DNA from: Actinomadura luteofluorescens
GTDB taxonomy: Bacteria > Actinomycetota > Actinomycetes > Streptosporangiales > Streptosporangiaceae
Direction of reading: 5' to 3'
Assembly (NCBI RefSeq): GCF_013409365.1
Contig: NZ_JACCBA010000001.1
Location: 6,448,001-6,512,000 of the forward strand
Length of the DNA stretch: 64,000 bases
A program made the position numbers and the translations under genes. Shown piece by piece: positions 42,999-50,739 of the stretch; the stretch's first letter is position 1, and every line of letters begins with the position of its first letter. The notes beneath the pieces were generated by a model. The model had not been told where the DNA came from and did not search any database. It saw only the letters and a program-made list of their open reading frames with translations.

Positions 42999-45230
42999 TC
43001 ACTGGATCCGGCGGGAGAGCATCTTCAGGAAGATCTTGGAGATCTCGCCGGGCGTCATGGCGATCTGCACGTTGCCGTTCGTCGCCTCGGCGATCTGCTC
43101 CAGCTCGCCGCGGTCCACGCCCTTGCCGAAACCGATCATGTTCACCTGGATCGGCTTGTTCGGGTCCTGCATGTCCTTCAGCTGCTTCAGCGTGTCCTGC
43201 AGCGACGGACCGTCCGGATCGTCGTTCTTGCCGTCGGTGAGCAGCAGGATCGAGTTGCCGAACTCCGGCTTGTAGGAGTCGTTCATGCTCTTGTACGCGG
43301 CCAGCATCGTCCGGTAGAGGCCGGTGTCGCCGTCCGGCTTCGGCTTCATCTGGTTCAGCGTGGACAGGACGAGGCCGCGCCGCGTGTTGGACCCGATCCG
43401 GTCGCCGAGGGCGCCGACCGGCACCGTCTCCTTGTAGGGCGTCTTGCCGTTCATGTTCGTCGAGAACAGCCACTGGCCGAGCTCGGTGTCGTTGGACATC
43501 ATGCTGAGCCCGCCCTGCGACACCTGCGCGATGGCCTGGAGGCGGTTGACGTTCGGCCCGACCTTCTCGGCCATCGACCCGGACACGTCGATCAGCGTCA
43601 GCATGCGCAGGCCGAGCGACAGCTTCGACCACGCCTGCATGACCTTCGCGACGTCCTCGCTCTTCGGCGCGGGCAGCTGCCGCGGCCGGGCCGGGCTGAC
43701 GCCGGCCGCCTCGCCGAACCCGGGCGGCGCCTTGCCGTCGGTCGCCCGGAACCCGGCGTCGAGGACGTCCTTGCGGGTCGCCTCGGTCCGCATCGCCTGT
43801 TCGAGCAGGCGGGCGGCCTTCCGCTGGGCGTCGCCCTTGGCGGTGACGGTGAACGGGTAGTCCATCGACAGCGTGCCCTCGATGGGGTACAGCGCGACGG
43901 CGGGCTCGGCGGGCCTGCTCCGGTTGTAGGAGTAGAGCGACTGCTCCGACGACAGCGAGATGGGCTGCTTGCCGGTGCGGTCCTTGCGGAAGTGCTCGAA
44001 CTCCGCCTTGACGTTGGGGACGGTGCTCTCCCGGACGGTCCGGACGATGCCGGTGAAGATCGAGTCGCGGTTCGGGTCGTTCGCCAGCAGAGTGCTCGTG
44101 ACCATCAGTGAGCCCATGCCCGCGGCGTTCCTCATCGGGTCGGGCACGACGAGCCGCACCGATCCCGCCGGGATCATCTGGTTCTTGGTGACGGCGCCGC
44201 CCGCGACGCCGCCCGCGGCCTTCAGCAGGTTGTCCCACGACGGGCTGGCGGTGATGCCCTGCTTCTTCAGCTCCAGCGCGAGCGTCCGCGGCAGCCCCAC
44301 CACGATCGGGCTCGTCGCGAGCGAGGTCTTGGTGGACACGACGCCGCTCTTGTCGCCGCCGTCGCCCTCGGTCCGCGCCAGCGAGATCCACAGGGACGAG
44401 TCGGGGATCCACACGTCCGGCCGGTCGTCCGCCACGGCCTGCCCGGACAGCAGCGTCGTCACCGCGGAGGGCTCGACCCTCTTCACGGTCGCCTTGACGC
44501 ACTTGCCGTCGACCTTGTGCTTGCCGTCGTTGAACCGTCCGGCGGCCTTCTCCACGACCGGCGCGATGTCGAGGGCGGACGCCACGGAGAGGTTCATCGC
44601 GTCGTCCCCGGAGCAGCCGCCGCCGCTCTCGGCGAACGCGTAGACGCCCACGCCGAGCAGCACGGCCAGGCCCACGGCACCGGCCATCGGCCCGATCAGC
44701 GCGGTCGCGCTGCGCTTGCGCCTGCGGCGCCCGTACTCGTAGCCGCCCGAGCCGCTGCCGTAACCCCCCGAGCCGCCGGAACCACCCGAACCGCCGGAAC
44801 CGCCTCCGTACCCGCCGGAGTCGCCCGGCCCTCCGGAACCGCCGAAGAACCCGGCCTGGCCGCCGTCCGACCTGCTGATGGCGTCGTACTCGCTGTAACC
44901 CGTCCCGGCCAGCGGCGAGGACGCCGGGGGAGGCCCCTGCGGGGACGCGGTCCTCGGCTCCTCGCCGTACCGGGCCTGCCCGTAGACCGGCTCCTCGGAC
45001 GAGGTGCGGGGCGTGAACCACTCGGGCGTCTCGCCGGACGCGCCCGGCGCCATGCCGGGCGGGGCGCCCTGCGGGCCCGCCTGGGGCTGGGCGAGCGGCT
45101 GGCCCTGACCGTCCCGTCCTCCGAACCAGTCGGACGACCCGTCGTTGGCCGGGCCGAAGACGGGGGTCGACGGGTCGTACCCGCCTTCGCCCGTCCCTTC
45201 GGGGAAGTCATTGCGATGACGTCCGCTCAC
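42999..45230 (-). CDS. Membrane-anchored solute-binding plus von Willebrand A domain protein
   Basis: This 743-residue protein has a Gly/Ser/Pro-rich cytoplasmic head (1-165) and one TM helix (about 175-200, GPMAGAVGLAVLLGVGVYAFA). A periplasmic-binding-protein-like region (about 215-480) follows, with DVWIPDSSLW, ATSPIVVGLP and PIEGTLSMDYPF. The VWA domain (about 535-735) has a MIDAS motif DVSGSM and LLTDGKND. This layout (extracellular SBP + VWA) is common in actinomycetes; the ligand is unknown. GTG at 45230 follows GAGGG. Confidence 0.88.
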   Translation of the reverse strand: MSGRHRNDFPEGTGEGGYDPSTPVFGPANDGSSDWFGGRDGQGQPLAQPQAGPQGAPPGMAPGASGETPEWFTPRTSSEEPVYGQARYGEEPRTASPQGPPPASSPLAGTGYSEYDAISRSDGGQAGFFGGSGGPGDSGGYGGGSGGSGGSGGSGGYGSGSGGYEYGRRRRKRSATALIGPMAGAVGLAVLLGVGVYAFAESGGGCSGDDAMNLSVASALDIAPVVEKAAGRFNDGKHKVDGKCVKATVKRVEPSAVTTLLSGQAVADDRPDVWIPDSSLWISLARTEGDGGDKSGVVSTKTSLATSPIVVGLPRTLALELKKQGITASPSWDNLLKAAGGVAGGAVTKNQMIPAGSVRLVVPDPMRNAAGMGSLMVTSTLLANDPNRDSIFTGIVRTVRESTVPNVKAEFEHFRKDRTGKQPISLSSEQSLYSYNRSRPAEPAVALYPIEGTLSMDYPFTVTAKGDAQRKAARLLEQAMRTEATRKDVLDAGFRATDGKAPPGFGEAAGVSPARPRQLPAPKSEDVAKVMQAWSKLSLGLRMLTLIDVSGSMAEKVGPNVNRLQAIAQVSQGGLSMMSNDTELGQWLFSTNMNGKTPYKETVPVGALGDRIGSNTRRGLVLSTLNQMKPKPDGDTGLYRTMLAAYKSMNDSYKPEFGNSILLLTDGKNDDPDGPSLQDTLKQLKDMQDPNKPIQVNMIGFGKGVDRGELEQIAEATNGNVQIAMTPGEISKIFLKMLSRRIQ

Positions 45231-45501
45231 GGCTGCCCTCGATTCACCTGAAACCCGCCAATGTTCCCCGGCACTGTAGTAGTACGCCCCAGAGGTTACA
45301 AAGGACTCAAAACTGATGATGACGCAGGTCATGAGCGTGAGCCCCGACGAACCTGGCAGCGCGCGCGGCCGCCGAGCCCAGCGGTCGGAGGGGTAAGAGC
45401 GTACGCGAATCCCTCTCTAGAACCGGATTCAGAAGCCTCCCGCGGCCGGATCCGGCCGCCGCGCGGCCCGGGCACCGGGCGCCCGGCGGCAGACTTGGGA
45501 G

Positions 45502-46314
45502 ATGGCCAGCCTGATCCCCGTCTCCGACCCCGCCGACCCGCGCCTCGCGGACTACGTCCGCCTCCGCGACGTCAACCTCCGCAAGAGCCTGGAGGCCGAG
45601 CACGGGCTGTTCGTCGCCGAGGGGGAGAAGGTGATCCGCCGCGCGGTCGGCGCCGGCCACCCCGTCCGCTCGCTGCTGACGTCCCCCCGCTGGACCGGGC
45701 CGCTGGCCGACCTGCTGGACGGCGTGGACGCCCCCGCCTACCTGGTCGACGACGCCACCATGGAATCGATCACAGGCTTCCAGGTGCACCGCGGCGCCCT
45801 GGCCTCCCTGGAGCGCCTCCCGCTCCCGTCCGTCGACGCCGTCCTCGCCACGGCGCGCCGCGTCGTCCTCTGCGAGGACATCGTCGACCACACCAACGTG
45901 GGCGCCATCTACCGGTGCGCGGCGGCGTTGGGGATCGACGCGATCGTCCTGTCGCCGCGGTGCGCCGACCCCCTCTACCGGCGCGCGGTCAAGGTCTCGA
46001 TGGGCGCGGTCTTCGCGATCCCGTACGCCCGCATGACCAACTGGCACGACGACCTCGGCAAGCTGCGGGCGGCGGGGTTCACCCTCCTGGCCCTCACCCC
46101 CGACCAGACGGTCACACCGCTGGACGAGGTGCCCATCGGCGACCGCGCCGCGCTCATGCTCGGCTCGGAGGGGGACGGCCTGTCCTCCCACTGGCTGGAC
46201 GAGGCCGACGAGCGCGTGTGCATCCCCATGAGCGCGCAGGCCATGGCCAACGGGGTCGACTCGCTGAACGTCACCGCGGCCGCCGCGATCGCCTGCCACG
46301 CCCTGATGCGCTAG
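45502..46314 (+). CDS. TrmH/SpoU-family RNA 2'-O-methyltransferase
   Basis: This is a 270-residue SPOUT enzyme. The N-terminal substrate-binding region has GLFVAEGEKVIRRAV. The knotted C-terminal domain shows EDIVDHTNVGAIYRCAAALGID (motif 1 Asn/Arg), LMLGSEGDGLS (motif 2) and IPMSAQAMANGVDSLNVTAAAAIA (motif 3). It probably methylates rRNA or tRNA; the exact nucleotide cannot be told. Confidence 0.95.
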   Translation: MASLIPVSDPADPRLADYVRLRDVNLRKSLEAEHGLFVAEGEKVIRRAVGAGHPVRSLLTSPRWTGPLADLLDGVDAPAYLVDDATMESITGFQVHRGALASLERLPLPSVDAVLATARRVVLCEDIVDHTNVGAIYRCAAALGIDAIVLSPRCADPLYRRAVKVSMGAVFAIPYARMTNWHDDLGKLRAAGFTLLALTPDQTVTPLDEVPIGDRAALMLGSEGDGLSSHWLDEADERVCIPMSAQAMANGVDSLNVTAAAAIACHALMR

Positions 46315-46342
46315 CGGGGCCGTCCGAAGGCCGGAAGCGAAA

Positions 46343-46383
46343 GGTGCGGCCCTCCCGCGCTGCCAGCGCAGGAGGGCCGCACC
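46343..46383. terminator. Bidirectional stem-loop between the TrmH-like and sialidase-like genes
   Basis: Perfect 13-base arms (GGTGCGGCCCTCC and GGAGGGCCGCACC) enclose a second small stem (GCGC-TGCCA-GCGC). It sits between convergent genes. There is no T run; GC content alone gives strong stability. Confidence 0.75.
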
Positions 46384-46404
46384 CGGACGGTCGGTCGCGG
46401 ACGG

Positions 46405-47853
46405 TCAGTCGCGGAAGGTCGCGCTGTGGATGTCCACCGGGTTGGCGGCCTGGCCGGTGGCCACGCCGTAGACGGCCACGAAGGCCGAGCCGGTCGAGAC
46501 CAGGCCGGTGTAGTCACCGAGCATGCGGCCCGAGCTCGTCGACGGCACCGTGCGCGCGTCGAACGGGCCCTCGATGTGACGCTCGCGCCAGGACCCGGAC
46601 TTCGCGCAGTCCGCCGCGCAGGTCACGGCCCAGAAGTCGGTGGGGAGGGTGGCGGCGGACGTGTTGTTCCGGAAGTCGTAGTAGGTGACCGCCACGGTGC
46701 CGCCGGGGGACACGGCGATCGCCGGGACCGCGGCCGAGCCGGTGGGCGTCCTGTCCACCCGGACCGGGGCCGACCAGGTCTTCCCGTTGTCCGCGGACCG
46801 CGCGTACGCGACGTGGAAGGTGCCGTCGGCGGCCTGGTTCTGCCAGACCGCGTTCACCGTCCTGCCGCCCGGCCGGGCCGCCAGCAGCGGGAGCGTCGCG
46901 TTGCGCACCGGGTCGCCCGAGCCGTCGGGGTCGGGGATCTTGGTGCCCACGGCGAACGGCGCCGCCACGTTCAGGGTCGGCGCGGACCACGTGTCGCCGC
47001 CGTCGGTCGAGCGGACGACCTGCGTGGCCGCTGTGGTGGTGGTCTCGTGGTGCATGCCGATCAGCAGCGTCCCGTCGGCCATGGGGACCAGCTCGGTGCC
47101 GATGACGCCGCTGTTGGCCGGGAAGTCGTACACCTTCTTCGTGGTCCAGGTGCGCCCGTCGTCGGTCGACTTCGCCAGGTAGACCGGCTGCACCCAGTCC
47201 CCGTTCGCCTGGGTGTCGACCCGGTCCCACACCGCGTAGACCGTGCCCGGGTGGTACGGGTCGGCGGTGATCGCCGGACGGTCGTTGAAGAACCGCGGGT
47301 CGTCGTCGCGCTGCAGGGTCACCGGGGCGCCCCAGTGCACGCCGCCGTCGCCGGACCGCGACACCAGGATCGCCGTCGTCTCGCCGGTGCGCGAGAGCGA
47401 GAACGACGCGGCCACCGCGGCGCCGGACGGCGTCATCGTGACCCAGTGGTCCGTCGTGACGTCGTAGTCCCCGCCGTTCGCCGCGGTACCGCCATCGCAC
47501 CGGGAGAACGCGGGCTGGTCCGCCGACGGGCGCCAGGTCGCGCCGTAGTCGTCGGACACCGCGCCGGCGGTCCCGTTGCCGCCGTACCGGTTCCACCTGT
47601 CCTGCTGGTACATCGTGACGAGGTGCCACGGCCGCTTCGGATCGCGCGCCACCATGGGCTGGACCTCGGTGTTCGGGTTCAGGACGTAGCCGTCACCCTC
47701 GGGCAGCCCGCAACCCGGCGGGAGCGCGCTGGTGCCCGACACCGGCACCACGCGGGCGGGACCGGGTCCGTCCGCCGAGGCGGACTGGACCGTGAAGGTG
47801 AAGGCGAACACGATGGCCGCCGCGACCATGGCCGACCTGGAACGTCGTTTCAA
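46405..47853 (-). CDS. Secreted sialidase-like (BNR-repeat) protein
   Basis: This is a roughly 482-residue exported protein with a signal sequence (KRRSRSAMVAAAIVFAFTFTVQSASA). It is followed by a six-bladed BNR/Asp-box propeller with SDDYGATW, SGDGGVHW, STDDGRTW, STDGGDTW and SADNGKTW. The family includes sialidases and photosystem-repair-type propellers; the catalytic Arg triad and Tyr cannot be confirmed, so glycosidase activity is unsure. TTG at 47853 with GGAAGG four bases upstream gives a clean signal peptide. Confidence 0.85.
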   Translation of the reverse strand: MKRRSRSAMVAAAIVFAFTFTVQSASADGPGPARVVPVSGTSALPPGCGLPEGDGYVLNPNTEVQPMVARDPKRPWHLVTMYQQDRWNRYGGNGTAGAVSDDYGATWRPSADQPAFSRCDGGTAANGGDYDVTTDHWVTMTPSGAAVAASFSLSRTGETTAILVSRSGDGGVHWGAPVTLQRDDDPRFFNDRPAITADPYHPGTVYAVWDRVDTQANGDWVQPVYLAKSTDDGRTWTTKKVYDFPANSGVIGTELVPMADGTLLIGMHHETTTTAATQVVRSTDGGDTWSAPTLNVAAPFAVGTKIPDPDGSGDPVRNATLPLLAARPGGRTVNAVWQNQAADGTFHVAYARSADNGKTWSAPVRVDRTPTGSAAVPAIAVSPGGTVAVTYYDFRNNTSAATLPTDFWAVTCAADCAKSGSWRERHIEGPFDARTVPSTSSGRMLGDYTGLVSTGSAFVAVYGVATGQAANPVDIHSATFRD

Positions 47854-48360
47854 CGTGCCTTCCTCATCCTCGATGGGGGGTCTTGCGGGGGACGCCGCCA
47901 CCTCGCGGGCGGCGCGTTCCCGGCAGGCGCCCAACAGCACGGCCGACAGTACAGCTCAAGATCGACTTCTAAGGGCCGCTTCCGTTCGGCGCACCCCTTT
48001 GCCCGCGGCGACGCCGGCCCGGTCATGCGCATTGGACATCGTCCAAGCTGGTGACCGGATGAGTATGCCGATCAGCCAAAAATAAGGACATCCCTAAATA
48101 GGATTCCGGCCAATCCGAATATGAAGGCCGGAGGCGGCGGCAAGGGCCTGTCCCGGAGTCGTCTCGGCCACGCGCGCGAACGCGTGAGCTGCCCGGTGGA
48201 GCGAAGCCGGAGGCGAGCGGAACCGGGCAGATCGCGAAGCGATGCCGCGTTCGCCCAGGCCAGGTCACGCAGCGAGCCGCAAGGCGAGCGAAGTGGGCCG
48301 GGACTGTTGAAACACAGCCGCCAGGCGAGCGCAGTGGGCCGGGACTGTTGAAAACACGCC
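47854..48360. other. 507-base gap with structured GC repeats and a 41-bp tandem duplication
   Basis: No protein is called; the only long frame is Arg/Ser-rich and repetitive. The middle has hairpin-prone DNA: CTGCCCGGT...ACCGGGCAG (48189-48230) and ATCGC-GAA-GCGAT (about 48232-48244). The right third has a tandem duplication (next entry). An AT-rich patch at 48075-48110 may hold a promoter. It could be a non-coding RNA or a dispersed intergenic repeat. Confidence 0.45.
48282..48357. repeat. Tandem direct repeat, two units of 41 bases
   Basis: Unit cores at 48282-48315 and 48323-48357 share AGGCGAGCG, a variable base, AGTGGGCCGGGACTGTTGAAA and CAC, with a 1-base length difference and a few substitutions. 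They lie just beyond the stop codon of the minus-strand TPR-like gene. Confidence 0.85.
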
Positions 48361-48780
48361 CTAGGCGACGGCGGCCTCGTCGTCCCGGTCGGCCAGGAGC
48401 CGGGCCAGCCGCTCCCTTTCCATGAACGCCCAGTCTTCCGGGTCGTCCTCCCAGTCGACGCGCTCGTCGATGTCGAGGCCGGCCATGAACTCCTCGTGGA
48501 GGCCGGACGGGTTCTGCCGGACCGGGTCGGAGAACTGCCACACCTCCACCGCGGCCCTCAGGTCGCCGCGGTCGGCCAGCAGCTCGGCGAGCCGCCGCGT
48601 CGTCGGCGCGGCGTCGCCGTAGGCGCGGCCCCATACGTCCAGTGCGGCTGCCAGGTCGCCGTGCTTCGCCAGTAGCTCGCCCAGGCGTCCGGCCGCGTCC
48701 CGGTCGCCGGCCTCCGCTCGGGCGCGCAGCTCAACGATCTCGTCCTGGTTCGGTACGTCACCGTTTGTCCGAATTTCCAT
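48361..48780 (-). CDS. Small TPR/Sel1-like helical protein
   Basis: This is a 139-residue acidic protein with helical repeats: LRARAEAGDRDAAGRLGELLAKHGDLAAALDVWGRAY followed by a similar LAELLADRGDLRAAVEVWQF. The pattern is like actinobacterial tetratricopeptide proteins. The C-terminal part has DEFMAGLDIDERVDWEDD-like acidic stretches. Function unknown. The TAG stop abuts the tandem repeat. Confidence 0.75.
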   Translation of the reverse strand: MEIRTNGDVPNQDEIVELRARAEAGDRDAAGRLGELLAKHGDLAAALDVWGRAYGDAAPTTRRLAELLADRGDLRAAVEVWQFSDPVRQNPSGLHEEFMAGLDIDERVDWEDDPEDWAFMERERLARLLADRDDEAAVA

Positions 48781-49243
48781 TACCGGTCACCTCTTCCGGG
48801 GGCAGCAAGGGCGCTGGCAAGGAACAGCCGCTTCGGAAAAGTAACCATTCCAGAGAGCCTCAAACCGCTTCCGACCGGGGAGTCGCCGGGACGCCCTCCC
48901 GATTCCTGGAGGATGCTCGCGCGGTCGCCGCCGTTTCACGGGGCATGCCGGACGCCCGCCGACGATCGGCAGGGCGCGCAACGCGAACCGGGGTATTCGC
49001 TCGCTTTGGAACGGGCCCGCCGGTGCCGCGCCGCCGCGCGGCGGGCAAGGACTTCCTCGCCCTCCATCAGTTTCGCCGGGCGGCGTCCCGGGCCGGCCCG
49101 GCCTCTTGATGTCACCGAGCGCGCGTATTTCCGGTCGCGTTCTCCGGCGACTCGGAAGGGCGGTTGTGAGATTCTCTGCCGAAGTCGCGCCGTTTCCAGG
49201 GCCGTTCCCGACGCGGTGTGGAGTCGCCGGCGGCGTCCCGGAG
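48781..49243. other. 463-base gap without a gene
   Basis: Open frames on both strands here give shadow-like Arg/Pro/Ala-rich translations. No repeats, tRNAs or clear promoters are seen. The right end is the downstream flank of the exported Pro/Thr-rich protein. Confidence 0.5.
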
Positions 49244-50266
49244 TCACCGGCCGAACATGCCGCCCCGCGGTCGCCGGTGCGTTCCCCGCGGCCGCTTCGG
49301 GGCCCCGGCGGGCACCCGGCGGCGGCCGAGGCGCAGCTGCGTCAGCAGCAGCGAGAACGCCACCAGCAGCGCCGCCAGCCACGCGATCTGCGTGCTGGCC
49401 ATTCGCTCGAACGTCAGATCCTGCGCGACGGGTGCCTGGTTGCCCTGGAGCCGGCTCTGCGGCGCCGCCGCCCCCGGGTCCGCGCTGGGCGCGACGGACG
49501 GGCTGGGCGCCTGGATGGACGGCAGCGCCACCTGCGGGTTCTGCGGCTCGAACGAGGAATTGGGCGACGTCTGCACGGACCCGCCCGTCCCCCCGCCGTT
49601 GCCGGTCCCGTTCCCGGAGGAGCCGCTTCCCCCGCCGGACCCGCCGTGCGACGTCCCCGAGGACGAGGTCCGCGACGCCGTGGGCGACGGCGTGGTGGGC
49701 TTGCGCGACGGCGACTTCGTGGGCGTCTTCGTAGGCGTGGGGGTCGGGGTGGGCGTCTTCGTAGGCGGCTTCGTCGGGACGACGTACTTGAACGTCGTCC
49801 TCCCGGTCGCGGGGGAGAGGTCGGTCGCGTCGACGGTCACGATGATCGTGTAGACCGCCGTCTCCTTCGGCCCCTCCTTCGGGACCGTCACGTGCGACCT
49901 GACGGGCGCGCCGCTCTTCCCGGCGGCCAGATCCCCGACGGTGCACCCCGCCGACTCGAACGGCGCGCCGCAGTCACCGGTCACCGTCGTGCCCTCGAGG
50001 GTCGCCGTGACGTTGGTGACCTTGATGTTCGCGATGTCGCCGCCGACGGCCGTGACCGTCGTCGTGACGTCGAGCGAGTCACCGGGATCCAGCTTCACCG
50101 CCGTCGAGGCGACGTTCACCTGGAGCCTGCCCGTCGCGGGGGACGCGGGATCCGACCCAGAGGGGGAGGGCGTGGCCTCGGCCACCGCGGACGCGCCGCC
50201 GGCGGCGAGGATGGCCGCCGTGCCGAGCCCAACAAAGATCGGTTTCACCGTCGCTCGGCAGATCAC
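49244..50266 (-). CDS. Secreted, C-terminally anchored Pro/Thr-rich protein
   Basis: This is a 340-residue protein with a signal peptide (ending near GASAVAEA) and a beta domain (about 45-165; GRLQVNVASTAVKLDPGDSL and CGAPFESAGCT with a Cys pair). A Lys/Thr/Pro-rich linker, a Gly/Ser/Asn stretch and a C-terminal TM helix (AWLAALLVAFSLLLTQLRLG) followed by Arg-rich residues complete it. This looks like a wall-spanning surface protein. GTG at 50266 with GGAGGT upstream. Confidence 0.78.
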   Translation of the reverse strand: MICRATVKPIFVGLGTAAILAAGGASAVAEATPSPSGSDPASPATGRLQVNVASTAVKLDPGDSLDVTTTVTAVGGDIANIKVTNVTATLEGTTVTGDCGAPFESAGCTVGDLAAGKSGAPVRSHVTVPKEGPKETAVYTIIVTVDATDLSPATGRTTFKYVVPTKPPTKTPTPTPTPTKTPTKSPSRKPTTPSPTASRTSSSGTSHGGSGGGSGSSGNGTGNGGGTGGSVQTSPNSSFEPQNPQVALPSIQAPSPSVAPSADPGAAAPQSRLQGNQAPVAQDLTFERMASTQIAWLAALLVAFSLLLTQLRLGRRRVPAGAPKRPRGTHRRPRGGMFGR

Positions 50267-50370
50267 TGCCGCCGCACCTCCGTCGCGTCGCCGTTGAGCG
50301 CTTCCGTCCGAGGGATCGCCTCGGCACACATGCGAACACGGATCCAAGGGCCAAATCAACCCCGCCCGGG

Positions 50371-50739
50371 TCAGACGTACTCCTCCCGGACGTCCTCGAT
50401 CTCTGACCCGGGCGCCCACGCCTGCCAGATGCCCTGGTCGACGCGGTCGAGCCCGAGACCCTCGGCGACCGGGGCCCGCCCGCCCGCGTACTCGACCCGC
50501 ACCCACGTCTCGTGCTCCCCGACGATGACGAAGCGCTCGCCGCGCCAGCGGCACGTCGTCCGGACGTAGCGGAGCTCCTCGACCTCGGACGCGGGGACGA
50601 TGCGGCGGAAACGCCCCGGCCGCAGCTCCTCGAACCCGTCCGTCGGGCCGGGCGCGTACAGCCTGATCTCGCCGTCGGCGCCCGGCGCGGCCTCGAAGTC
50701 GCGGCCGAGCCACCGCGCGACGTACCCGTCCCGGATCAC
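50371..50739 (-). CDS. Small acidic protein, possible immunity protein of the SseB/toxin gene
   Basis: This is a 122-residue acidic protein of strand-rich character: GYVARWLGRDFEAA, RFRRIVPASEVEEL, TCRWRGERFVIVGEHETWVRVEYAGG. No family is recognised. Its GTG overlaps the TGA of the large upstream gene (GTGA), the usual coupling of a toxin with its immunity gene. No signal peptide or membrane helix, as expected for a cytoplasmic inhibitor. The pairing is inferred from position only. Confidence 0.6.
   Translation of the reverse strand: MIRDGYVARWLGRDFEAAPGADGEIRLYAPGPTDGFEELRPGRFRRIVPASEVEELRYVRTTCRWRGERFVIVGEHETWVRVEYAGGRAPVAEGLGLDRVDQGIWQAWAPGSEIEDVREEYV

Noticed and set aside
46405..47853. 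Confident sialidase call
   Set aside because: Asp-box repeats are clear, but the catalytic Arg triad, Tyr and Glu could not be placed, so only sialidase-like is claimed.
48282..48357. CRISPR array
   Set aside because: Only two head-to-tail units with no distinct spacers and no cas genes; it is a simple tandem duplication.
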